Translations under genes and position numbers: made by a program
Part shown: positions 1 through 7,528 of the stretch, piece after piece
Layout of the letters: each line of letters begins with the position of its first letter
Position numbering within the stretch: the stretch's first letter is position 1
Notes under the pieces: generated by a model
Database searches by the model: none
Told to the model about the DNA's origin: nothing
The model's input: the letters and a program-made list of their open reading frames with translations, nothing else
Assembly (NCBI RefSeq): GCF_002975405.1
Contig: NZ_PCPS01000006.1
Span: 1 to 64,000, forward strand
DNA from: Arthrobacter sp. MYb229
GTDB lineage: Bacteria; Actinomycetota; Actinomycetes; Actinomycetales; Micrococcaceae
Reading direction: 5' to 3'
Length of the DNA: 64,000 nucleotides

Positions 1-15
1 AGGTCACCGCCGGAC
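1..15 (+). rRNA. rrf: 5S rRNA, 3' end only (partial)
   Basis: The first 15 bases match the 3' end of an actinobacterial 5S rRNA (AGGTCACCGCCGGAC). They are followed at once by a terminator-like hairpin, so the window opens at the tail of an rRNA operon. The complete 5S at 1047-1166 has the related end AGGTCATCGCCGGGC, which supports the reading. The rest of the gene lies outside the window. Confidence 0.75.
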
Positions 16-34
16 TTAACTTAGTATGATGGTT

Positions 35-68
35 TGAGGCCCTTGCACCTGTTGGTGTGGGGGCCTCA
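35..68 (+). terminator. rRNA operon terminator hairpin
   Basis: TGAGGCCC (35-42) pairs with GGGCCTCA (61-68), with an inner CACC/GGTG pairing. It lies 20 bases past the partial 5S rRNA end. There is only a weak T-run after it. Confidence 0.6.
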
Positions 69-89
69 CCTGTTTAACCCGCGGGGTGT

Positions 90-1030
90 GTGGGTTGTGT
101 GGTTCTGCCTGGTGGGGCGGGACCTTTTAGTGCTTTAACCAGGGTTGAATTTCTGGATCTTGACCCAGTCGTTCTGATCGACGACTCCTTCCCCGCGATG
201 GTGCACTCCATAGAGCTCTGGCGCGATAGTCACTACTCCATCTTCCTGCATAGGCTTTGTTCTTGTCGGCGCTGTGTAGTGCTCCGCCGGTTGATTGATG
301 AGCCCATCACAGGAACCGAGCGAAGCTAAAGCGCTGTGAGCCAGGCGCAGCACGCCGGTCCAGCACGAGTACGAAGCATCGAAATGGGGTAGACGGCGCC
401 GGGCAACTGGTGGACCTGATCCGCAAGCACTAGGAAGACGACATACCGAAGTCGACGGTTTTGTCGATCATGAAAGAGCTGGGGATCGAGGCAAACCGAT
501 GAGTGCCTTCAAGAACACGACGGTGCGTGATCACCAGACGGGTGGCGGTTAGGACTGCGGTAATGCTACATCGAGGATTGGCGCAACCGGAAACGTCCGC
601 ATACGGCGAATGGCGGGTTGAGCGCCCAGAAACTCGACCAGCTCAATGATATTGAACTCATTGGCCAGAATTTAACTTCAATCAACGTACATACAGCTCC
701 GACAGACAGCTGCTCACGCCGGCCCTGAGCAATAAACTTTGCAATAAGCCGTTCTGCCGCGGCGAATCCGAATCAATAAACTCGGCGTTGACGCAGCGCA
801 TATGGCAGCAATCGATACGCGCTCGGCGGTCTGCACGCATGTCCTGTACCGGCTCAGGAGTCGGAGGGCGGGCAGTGTCTATCAGCTGCACAGGCTGCAA
901 CCGAATTGTATTTAGTGTGGCGAAGGGCACCGTCGGATAGGAGCCTATCGATTGGCCCTTAGAAGCCTGGCCCTGTTATAGTTATTGAGTTATCGCAACT
1001 GCGAATGACACTGTAATTTTCCCACGGTTT
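90..1030. other. Degenerate intergenic DNA between two 5S rRNA genes
   Basis: About 0.95 kb without a convincing intact gene. Short frames on both strands (90-329 plus, 682-930 minus) have no recognisable domain and no good ribosome-binding site. A decayed transposase piece lies inside (see 400-655). The region looks like an insertion scar downstream of the rRNA operon. Confidence 0.5.
400..655 (+). pseudogene. Remnant of an IS3-like transposase (OrfB) gene
   Basis: Reading forward, 567-650 encodes YIEDWRNRKRPHTANGGLSA, which resembles the C-terminal end of IS3-family DDE transposases (the YNRxRxHxxxGGLxP block). Upstream, 408-500 reads LVDLIRKH-stop-EDDIPKSTVLSIMKELGIEANR, like the HTH_21 region that precedes the catalytic core. 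Stop codons and frame changes separate the pieces and the catalytic D, D, E region is missing, so the gene is dead. Family assignment rests on short motifs only. No terminal inverted repeats were found. Confidence 0.45.
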
Positions 1031-1046
1031 GACCGTGAGGGTTAGA

Positions 1047-1166
1047 GTTACGGCGATCATAGCGTGGGGGAAACGCCCGGTCCCATACCGAACCCGGAAG
1101 CTAAGACCCACTGCGCCGATGGTACTGCACTCGGGAGGGTGTGGGAGAGTAGGTCATCGCCGGGCA
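1047..1166 (+). rRNA. rrf: 5S rRNA, complete, diverged copy
   Basis: About 120 nt with the conserved 5S core: GTTACGGCGATCATAGCG at the 5' end, then CGCCCGGTCCCATACCGAAC, a GAAGCTAAG loop and GGGAGAGTAGGTCATCGCC at the 3' end. The ends pair as a 5S helix I. It differs from the usual actinobacterial sequence at several places (for example AAGACCCACTGCG where AAGCCCCATTGCG is common) and from the copy at the window edge. No 23S rRNA lies directly upstream, so it stands alone. It is followed by a strong hairpin. Confidence 0.9.
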
Positions 1167-1174
1167 TATTTTGC

Positions 1175-1206
1175 CGAAGGTCCCGAGAAATATCTCGGGA
1201 CCTTCG
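1175..1206 (+). terminator. Terminator of the lone 5S rRNA
   Basis: Perfect 14-bp stem, CGAAGGTCCCGAGA (1175-1188) with TCTCGGGACCTTCG (1193-1206), loop AATA. It starts nine bases past the 5S end. Confidence 0.85.
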
Positions 1207-1248
1207 ATGTTTAACCACCGTTCCACGTCCTCCCGTACGGACCGCAAA

Positions 1249-1290
1249 AGACCGGTTGTGAAACTCTAACGAGTCCTACAACCGGTCTTA
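1249..1290. terminator. Bidirectional terminator
   Basis: AGACCGGTTGT (1249-1259) pairs with ACAACCGGTCT (1278-1288), with A-rich and T-rich flanks on the two sides. It lies between the 5S gene (plus) and the 3' end of the sugar ATPase gene (minus) and could stop transcription from both. Confidence 0.8.
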
Positions 1291-1303
1291 TTGCTTTCGG
1301 AGA

Positions 1304-2368
1304 CTAATCAGCTAGACGCAGGCCCGAGGCGGTGTCGAAGAGGTGCACGTGCTGCCCTAGCGGCAGGATATGCAGTTTCTGGCCGCGGGCAGGCGGGGTG
1401 CGGCCGTTGACTCGGACCACGATGGTTTGGCTCTTGCCGCCTAGCTGGGCCGTGCCATAGACATAAGCATCTGCACCCAACTCCTCGACCACATCCACCA
1501 TCAGCTCTGCACCCTCGCCTGGGGTGGCGAGAGTCAGATCCTCCGGTCGGATGCCCATGGTGGTTGCACCCTGCGCGCCAGGAGCGGGCAAGGAAGTGTT
1601 GCCAAAGGCGACCTGACCGTTAGAGGCTTCCAATTCAATGAGATTCATTGCCGGAGATCCGATGAATCCAGCCACGAAAACATTGCGTGGGCGGTCGTAG
1701 AGGTCACGGGGAGTGCCAACCTGTTGGATTTCGCCGTCCTTGAGCACCGCCACGCGGTCACCCATGGTCAACGCTTCCACCTGGTCGTGGGTGACATACA
1801 CGGTGGTGACACCGAGTCGGCGGGTCAGCGATGCGATCTGTGTGCGGGTCTGCACGCGAAGTTTGGCGTCCAAGTTCGACAGCGGCTCGTCCATCAGGAA
1901 GACCTGAGGCGAGCGAACGATTGCTCGTCCCATGGCGACGCGCTGGCGCTGGCCGCCGGAGAGCGCCTTCGGCTTGCGGCTTAGATAATTTTCTAGATCC
2001 AGCAGCTTTGCAGCTTCGAGGACGCGCTTATTGCGTTCTTCCTTATCGACGCCGGCGATCTTCAGGGCGAAGCCCATGTTTTCAGCGACCGTCATGTGCG
2101 GGTAAAGAGCATAGTTCTGGAAGACCATGGCGATATCGCGGTCTTTTGGCGGAACGTTAGTCACGTCCTTATCGCCAATGAGAATTCGCCCGGAGTCGAC
2201 TTCCTCGAGACCAGCTAGCATGCGCAAGGTAGTCGATTTGCCGCAGCCCGATGGGCCAACTAGAACAAGGAATTCCCCGTCTTCAATCTGCAAATCAATT
2301 GCGTCGACTGAAGGCACAAGTGCGCCCGGGTAAATTCGGGTGGCCTTTTCAAAGGTCACAGTTGCCAT
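1304..2368 (-). CDS. Sugar ABC transporter ATP-binding protein, MsiK/UgpC-like
   Basis: A 354-aa ATPase subunit of carbohydrate-uptake (CUT1) ABC importers. Walker A GPSGCGKST is at about residues 38-46, Q-loop Q84, signature LSGGQ 136-140, Walker B FLMDE 157-161 and the switch His near 194. The C-terminal third is the MalK-type regulatory (TOBE) domain with GIRPEDL. No permease or binding-protein gene is nearby. This matches the family of shared, genomically isolated ATPases (MsiK in Streptomyces) that energise several sugar importers. The downstream position to otsAB hints at trehalose or other disaccharides, but that is inference. The start ATG has an AAAGGA ribosome site a few bases upstream. 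Confidence 0.9.
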   Translation of the reverse strand: MATVTFEKATRIYPGALVPSVDAIDLQIEDGEFLVLVGPSGCGKSTTLRMLAGLEEVDSGRILIGDKDVTNVPPKDRDIAMVFQNYALYPHMTVAENMGFALKIAGVDKEERNKRVLEAAKLLDLENYLSRKPKALSGGQRQRVAMGRAIVRSPQVFLMDEPLSNLDAKLRVQTRTQIASLTRRLGVTTVYVTHDQVEALTMGDRVAVLKDGEIQQVGTPRDLYDRPRNVFVAGFIGSPAMNLIELEASNGQVAFGNTSLPAPGAQGATTMGIRPEDLTLATPGEGAELMVDVVEELGADAYVYGTAQLGGKSQTIVVRVNGRTPPARGQKLHILPLGQHVHLFDTASGLRLAD

Positions 2369-2433
2369 GATGACAATCCTTTCACGGGCAGGTACGTGCC
2401 CGACGATCCGTAGTGAAAGTGATATGGGACACC

Positions 2434-3216
2434 TTAGTCTCGCATAGAAAGCAGCAATTCCAAAAGTTCGGACAGTATCTCCGGCCCAGAAATGCGGTGC
2501 GCGGCCAGTGTAGGGCCTGGGCCTACCTTGATTCCGAGGTCCTCACGGGTGAGGATCCGGAAGCCATCCTCGTCGGTGACGTCATCTCCGACGAAGAGCA
2601 GCGCATCAACATCGAGAACCTGGCGCAACCATTGCAAAGCCTGTCCCTTGTCGCCTGCATGGACCGAGGCCTCTAGCACCGCCTTTCCTGCCATGAGGCG
2701 CACTTCCGGCAAGTGCGCGAGGGCGTGGTTCCCCTCGGCCAAGGCGGCCTCGGCAATGCCAGGACTTTGGGCTTGGCGTACGTGCAGGACGGTAGCCGAG
2801 GGTTTGTGCTCCAGATTGACTCCCTCATGCCGCTGCGCGACTTCGCTCAACCGGGCGGTGATTTCCGTGAGGTTCTCCCGCTGGGCATCGGTGAGTTCCC
2901 GTTGTTCTGGCGCATCCGGGGTTACGGACGGAACGCGCCGTTCGGCTCCGTGGGAACCGATCAAGTTATCCGGTCTGGGGGCCGGATACACCGCCGTGAG
3001 CGATTCAAGGTTCCGGCCGGAGACCACCGCCGTGTGCACGCCGGATTGTCGCGCAAGTTCGTCAAAGGCTTGTGCGGCCCGCGTGGAAGGCCTGGCGTCT
3101 TGGGGGCGGTCCACGAGCGGCGAGAGCGTACCGTCGAAGTCCAAAGCAACCAGGATTCGCCGGTGCCCGGCGAAGGTGGAGAGATCGGCGCGTAATTCGG
3201 GCGCGAGATTCGGCAC
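2434..3216 (-). CDS. otsB: Trehalose-6-phosphate phosphatase
   Basis: Removes phosphate from trehalose-6-phosphate, the second step of OtsA-OtsB trehalose synthesis, in the cytoplasm. It is a HAD-fold enzyme: motif I DFDGT is at residues 26-30 with nucleophile D26, motif II lies in VVSGR near 65, and GDDVTDEDGF near 210 is the Mg2+-binding motif IV. I chose the GTG at 3216 because it lies just past the otsA stop, has GGAA upstream, and gives the usual short N-terminus (260 aa). An upstream in-frame start at 3324 would overlap otsA by about 80 bases and add a non-conserved tail. It is translated right after otsA, so the two are probably one operon. Confidence 0.9.
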   Translation of the reverse strand: MPNLAPELRADLSTFAGHRRILVALDFDGTLSPLVDRPQDARPSTRAAQAFDELARQSGVHTAVVSGRNLESLTAVYPAPRPDNLIGSHGAERRVPSVTPDAPEQRELTDAQRENLTEITARLSEVAQRHEGVNLEHKPSATVLHVRQAQSPGIAEAALAEGNHALAHLPEVRLMAGKAVLEASVHAGDKGQALQWLRQVLDVDALLFVGDDVTDEDGFRILTREDLGIKVGPGPTLAAHRISGPEILSELLELLLSMRD

Positions 3217-3245
3217 TGTCGTTCCGTTCAGACTAGGCGATGTTA

Positions 3246-4715
3246 TTAACGGCTGGCTACGGCGTTGATTTGGTTCGCTCGCGAATTGATTTCGGCGAGT
3301 TCTTCCAAGAAGCGAGCGGACCAACGGGTCACGTCATGTTCCAGCAGATGGCGATTCATTCGACGCATGCGTCGTGCCTGTTCGGATTGGTCCATGTTGA
3401 CCGCCTCGACGATCCTTGCCTTCATGCCATCGATGTCATGAGGGTTGACCAGCACCGCCTGGGTCAACTGATCGGCCGCACCGGTATATTCGGAAAGCAC
3501 AAGGACTCCACGACCATCCTGATGGGATGCCACGAACTCCTTGGCCACTAGGTTCATCCCATCGCGCAGGGCTGTCACCAGTAGCACATCGGCGGCTAGG
3601 TATAGGGCGATCATCTCGCGCAGCGGATAGGAGTGGTGTAAGTAGCGAAGCGTGGTGTGGCTCAGCGTGTCGTGTTGGCCGGTGATCTGGCCGACCATCA
3701 GTTCTACCTGATCGCGCAGCTCCATATAGGAATCTACGTTTTCACGGCTTGGGCTGGCTACCTGGATCAGACAGACATCTCCGGCGCGAAGTGCCTGATC
3801 GTTGAGCAGCTCGCCATAGGCTTTCAGCCGGTGCCTGATGCCCTTTGTGTAGTCCAGCCGGTCCACGCCAAGCATGATTGTCTTCGGATTGCCCAATTCC
3901 AAACGAATCTGTGCGGCGCGGGCAATGATCTGCGGATCACGCGACAGCTTGGCGATTTCTTCGGTATCGATTGAGATCGGATGGGCCACAGCGCGGCACA
4001 GATTCTGAATCTTATGCGTCGACGACGGGGTAGCTTCGTGCCCCTTGGTCGAATAGTCGGTGAACCGTCGCAGGCAGCGTAGAAAATTGGACGCATCGGT
4101 CTCGCGCTGGAAGCCGACTAGATCGGCTCCGGCCAGACCTTCCAGGATTTGGGTGCGCCAAGGCAGCTGAGAAAACAGGCTGGCGGCGGGGAAAGGGATG
4201 TGCAGGAAGAAGCCGATCTTCAGATCGGGGCGTGCCATCCGCAGCATCTGTGGAACCAGCTGCAGCTGGTAGTCGTGGACCCACACGGTGGCATTGTGCG
4301 CGGCGGTTCGCACCACCGCGTCAGCGAAACGTTGGTTGACCTTCTTGTAACGGTCCCACCAGGTGCGGTGGTACTCCGGAGGTATGATCACGTCGTGATA
4401 GAGCGGCCAGAGGGTGGAATTCGAAAATCCGCCGTAGTAGAGGCTTAGGTCCTGTTCACTGAGCGGGACCGGAACGAGGTGGATGCTGTCCTTGTCGAAC
4501 TCTTCGAGCTCTTCGTCGATTCCGCCATGCCAGCCGACCCATGCGCCATCCGCGGCAGCCATGATCGGTTCGAGCGCGGTGACCAGACCGCCGGGAGAAC
4601 GCTGGAACCCTTGGGTGCCATCCGGAAGCGTGATCCGATCCACCGGCAACCGGTTAGCCACCACTACAAAGTCATGGGAATTGCCTTCCGCTACGCCTGC
4701 TAGTTCATTACCCAC
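3246..4715 (-). CDS. otsA: Alpha,alpha-trehalose-phosphate synthase (UDP-forming)
   Basis: A GT20 glycosyltransferase that joins UDP-glucose and glucose-6-phosphate to trehalose-6-phosphate. Family blocks visible are VVVANRLPVD near residue 17, the GGL loop at 42-44, GWHGG near 61, VDRLDYTKG, and RDGMNLVAKEF near the C-terminus, which contacts the nucleotide sugar. The start is decided by an ideal AGGAGG site six bases before GTG 4715, giving 489 aa. A GTG at 4733 lies upstream of that site and is unlikely. otsB follows about 30 bases downstream. Trehalose serves as osmolyte and stress protectant in actinobacteria. Confidence 0.95.
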   Translation of the reverse strand: MGNELAGVAEGNSHDFVVVANRLPVDRITLPDGTQGFQRSPGGLVTALEPIMAAADGAWVGWHGGIDEELEEFDKDSIHLVPVPLSEQDLSLYYGGFSNSTLWPLYHDVIIPPEYHRTWWDRYKKVNQRFADAVVRTAAHNATVWVHDYQLQLVPQMLRMARPDLKIGFFLHIPFPAASLFSQLPWRTQILEGLAGADLVGFQRETDASNFLRCLRRFTDYSTKGHEATPSSTHKIQNLCRAVAHPISIDTEEIAKLSRDPQIIARAAQIRLELGNPKTIMLGVDRLDYTKGIRHRLKAYGELLNDQALRAGDVCLIQVASPSRENVDSYMELRDQVELMVGQITGQHDTLSHTTLRYLHHSYPLREMIALYLAADVLLVTALRDGMNLVAKEFVASHQDGRGVLVLSEYTGAADQLTQAVLVNPHDIDGMKARIVEAVNMDQSEQARRMRRMNRHLLEHDVTRWSARFLEELAEINSRANQINAVASR

Positions 4716-5114
4716 CGTAAACCTCCTGGCCACGTACTTACTGCGAGAAGAAAACCTCGCAGCTTTGTCGGTTGTAAGTGAATGACCTCTTTGTCAGCTC
4801 AACTTCACTGTCATCCCGGATTCCGGATGCTAGCCGGAAGCGGGAGGAAACTGTGTTCCATCACTCAATGTACGTGAGAAGCGGCGCGGATGGGCTTTTA
4901 ACGCCGAATGAGGCCCAAAGATGAACTTATCCGGCATGACTTGGTTGAAGTCTCAAATAACCCCAAAATGGGGCTTTGCATCATGTTGGCGAATGTTATG
5001 CGCAACCTGTGAAGGTTGGGGAATCTGGCAATTACGGGGGAGGGCGGCCATTCCATTGGCTAAGCTTGGAAGCAGATTACAGTATTTCCGTTGAGCCAAG
5101 GAACATTCGAACTT
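4716..5114. other. Divergent promoter region of otsA and the DsbA-like gene
   Basis: About 400 bases that must hold the start signals for both divergent genes. A small CCCC-AAAA-type hairpin (CCCCAAAATGGGG, about 4961-4973) is visible. No RNA gene or recognisable operator was found. Confidence 0.4.
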
Positions 5115-5981
5115 ATGTCTACAAACAACTCGCGTCCGTCCAAAGCGGAGCGCAACGCTAGCGCCCGTGAAAAGGCCGCGCAGCTGCAGGCTGCTCAGGC
5201 CTCGGCCCAGAAACGCAAGTCGCTCTTCGTCAAGCTTGGCGTGCTGGCTGCTGTCGTTTTGGTCGTGGTCCTGGTGGTTGTGCTCATCGTGCAGAATAAC
5301 AACGCCAAGGTTCCGGACGCCGGAGCCGCGCCTCAGGGCGGCAACGCCGCTGGCGGTATTCTGTTGACGTCGCCGACCACCGTTGCAAATACCTCGGGTG
5401 TGAAGATCGACAACACCAAACTTGTCGCTCCCGATTCGAAGCCGGCGACTCCCGAACCACGCGATCTGACCGTGGGCGCCAAGGGCGAGCCGATCAACGT
5501 GACCTTGTTTGTTGATGCGAACTGCGTCCACTGTGCTGAATTTGAAAGCAAGTATGGGCCGCAGATGAAGCAGTGGTTGGCGGACGGCAAGATCTCCTTG
5601 GAATACCGCAACGTCGGCTTCCTCGATGGAAACTCGCCAACGAACTTCTCTTCGCGTGGGGCCAACGCGCTGGCCTGTGTAGCTGACCAGAGCCCAGCAG
5701 CCTACTTGGACTTTGCCAGCGCTCTGTGGGGGCACTACGATCAGGGCGAAATGAAGAATGCTGAGATCTCCGAAATGGCGATTGCCGCCGGCGCTTCAGA
5801 CTCGGTGAAGTCCTGCATCGACAAGGGAACCTACCGTCCGTTCGTGGAAACTGCAACACTAGCTGCCGGCTACGACGGTGTCTTGGGCACTCCGAGCATC
5901 TTCATCCAGGGCGAGGTTATGGACCTTGCCAATCAGGACTTTGTCGAAGCAGTTGAGGCGGCCATCAAGGCCAACGCCTAG
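5115..5981 (+). CDS. Membrane-anchored DsbA-family thiol oxidoreductase
   Basis: 288 aa. A charged cytoplasmic N-terminus (1-37) is followed by one transmembrane helix of mostly Val, Leu and Ala (38-60), a low-complexity linker, and an extracytoplasmic thioredoxin-like domain. The active site is CVHC (C137, C140) in the strand VTLFVDANCVHC, and the cis-proline is in GTPSIFI near the end. Two further cysteines (ALACVAD and VKSCIDK) could form a structural disulfide. The type is common in actinobacteria for folding exported proteins. The ATG at 5115 is preferred, with AAGGA about ten bases upstream. Confidence 0.85.
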   Translation: MSTNNSRPSKAERNASAREKAAQLQAAQASAQKRKSLFVKLGVLAAVVLVVVLVVVLIVQNNNAKVPDAGAAPQGGNAAGGILLTSPTTVANTSGVKIDNTKLVAPDSKPATPEPRDLTVGAKGEPINVTLFVDANCVHCAEFESKYGPQMKQWLADGKISLEYRNVGFLDGNSPTNFSSRGANALACVADQSPAAYLDFASALWGHYDQGEMKNAEISEMAIAAGASDSVKSCIDKGTYRPFVETATLAAGYDGVLGTPSIFIQGEVMDLANQDFVEAVEAAIKANA

Positions 5982-6037
5982 ACTGCCTAAAGCTGCGTGA
6001 ACTGCGGTCGATAATTTTCTGCCGCTCTGACACGATT

Positions 6038-6077
6038 CCCGTGGGGAGTGCATCGCTAGCGGTGCGCTCCCCACGGG
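6038..6077 (+). terminator. Terminator after the DsbA-like gene
   Basis: CCCGTGGGGAG (6038-6048) pairs perfectly with CTCCCCACGGG (6067-6077), with further pairing inside the loop. Located 57 bases after the stop codon. Confidence 0.7.
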
Positions 6078-6142
6078 TGGTTAACGCCGCCAAAGTCTCG
6101 ATTCGCAGTCGGGCGCAGTCTTCGGATATTCTTATGCAGTAC

Positions 6143-6216
6143 GCCTCCTTAGCTCAGCTGGCCAGAGCAACGCTCTTGTAAAGCGTAGGTCATCGGTTCG
6201 AATCCGATAGGGGGCT
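6143..6216 (+). tRNA. tRNA-Thr (anticodon TGT)
   Basis: Cloverleaf: acceptor GCCTCCT with AGGGGGC (one G-T pair), D-arm with AGCTCAGCTGG, anticodon stem ACGCT/AGCGT around loop CTTGTAA (anticodon TGT), and T-arm ATCGGTTCGAATCCGAT. CCA is not encoded. Confidence 0.95.
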
Positions 6217-6222
6217 CGGATG

Positions 6223-6266
6223 ACCCTCGCCGATGTTCAAGCTTGAACCTCGGCGAGGGTCTTTTA
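6223..6266 (+). terminator. Terminator of tRNA-Thr
   Basis: ACCCTCGCCGA (6223-6233) pairs with TCGGCGAGGGT (6250-6260), followed by CTTTTATTT. A classic intrinsic terminator seven bases past the tRNA. Confidence 0.9.
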
Positions 6267-6442
6267 TTTCCCAACCGCATCTGCGGATCGACCGTGGCTT
6301 GCCCCGAAAAATCCGCATTCTTTTGGTGTCTCACAGTTTCTGGGCAACTCAGGGCGCTAAACTTCAGGTGTATTTCCTTGTCGATTCTGGCGCCTGTACG
6401 GTGGCACCAAAACGACCGAACAATATCTCAAGGAGTTTTGGC

Positions 6443-7375
6443 ATGGCCGGTGGACTCGTGGCTCTTCTGGATGACGTCGCAGCCCTCGTAAAGGTCACGG
6501 CGGCGTCACTCGACGACATCGCTATGGGAGCTGCGAAGGCAAGCACCAAGTCGCTTGGAGTCGTCATCGACGATGCGGCTGTCACCCCGCAATACGTGGC
6601 CGGGCTATCGCCCAAGCGGGAGCTTCCGATCATTTGGAAGATCGCCGTTGGGTCAATCCGGAACAAGATGCTGTTCATCCTTCCGGTGGCTCTGATCCTT
6701 TCGCAGTTCGCTCCGTGGGCGCTCACCCCGATCCTGATGCTCGGAGGTGCCTATCTTGTTTTTGAAGGGGCCGAAAAGCTGCTTGAAGCGATGGGCGTGG
6801 TCAAGCACCACACACCGGGCGGCAAGGAGGGAGTGCGCGACGAAAAAGCGATCATCGGCGCGGCGGTGCGGACAGACCTCGTGCTCTCAGCGGAGATCAT
6901 GGTCATCTCGCTGAACGAAGTGTCCCACGAACCATTCTTGAATCGCGCGCTAATCCTGATTGTGATCGCTATCCTGATGACCGTGGTGGTCTATGGTGCG
7001 GTGGGGCTGATCGTGAAGATGGATGACATTGGACTGCACATGGCGCAGAAGGCATCCAAGCTGTCGCAGAAGGTTGGCCGTGGCCTGGTCAAGGCCATGC
7101 CGATCGTGATGTCGATCCTCGGCAAGGTAGGTGTGGTGGCGATGCTCTGGGTCGGTGGCCACCTAATTCTGGTCGGGATGGACGAGCTGGGCTGGCACGC
7201 CCCCTACGGTTTTGTGCATCATATGGAACTGCTGGTGCACGAGGCTACCGGTTCGGCCGGGGCGATCTTGGGCTGGGTGACGAATACCGCCTTTTCTTGC
7301 ATCGCCGGATTCTTGATTGGTTGCGTGGTTGCCGCCGCTGTCGTGGGCATCAACAAGCTGCGTGCCAAGCACTAA
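6443..7375 (+). CDS. DUF808 family inner-membrane protein (YedI-like)
   Basis: 310 aa, start chosen at ATG 6443 with AAGGAG eight bases upstream. The N-terminus MAGGLVALLDDVAALVKVTAASLDDIAMGAAKAS is the hallmark of the DUF808/YedI family. Several hydrophobic segments follow (around residues 75-110, 165-200, 220-250 and 280-305), so it is a polytopic membrane protein. Its function is not established in any organism I know. It stands alone between a tRNA and an R-M system, so context gives no help. Confidence 0.85.
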   Translation: MAGGLVALLDDVAALVKVTAASLDDIAMGAAKASTKSLGVVIDDAAVTPQYVAGLSPKRELPIIWKIAVGSIRNKMLFILPVALILSQFAPWALTPILMLGGAYLVFEGAEKLLEAMGVVKHHTPGGKEGVRDEKAIIGAAVRTDLVLSAEIMVISLNEVSHEPFLNRALILIVIAILMTVVVYGAVGLIVKMDDIGLHMAQKASKLSQKVGRGLVKAMPIVMSILGKVGVVAMLWVGGHLILVGMDELGWHAPYGFVHHMELLVHEATGSAGAILGWVTNTAFSCIAGFLIGCVVAAAVVGINKLRAKH

Positions 7376-7528
7376 CGAGCTTTGCAGGCCGGCCACGTAG
7401 AATAGGCAGATAAGAAACTTGCCCCGCCGTAAAACCTGCCAGTCGCGAAGTCTGCCGGTGTTTCGCACGGTGTGCGGCGATCGTCTTGGCCCTGCCAAAA
7501 CGTCTGGTGGCCATGGAAAGATCGATGT

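Noticed and set aside
3217-3324. 36-residue N-terminal extension of OtsB
   Set aside because: It overlaps the otsA end and does not look like OtsB. The GTG at 3216 with an upstream GGAA fits better.
4953-5735. 260-aa reverse frame opposite the DsbA-like gene
   Set aside because: The plus-strand gene has a transmembrane helix, a CVHC motif and a good start. The reverse frame has no recognisable feature.
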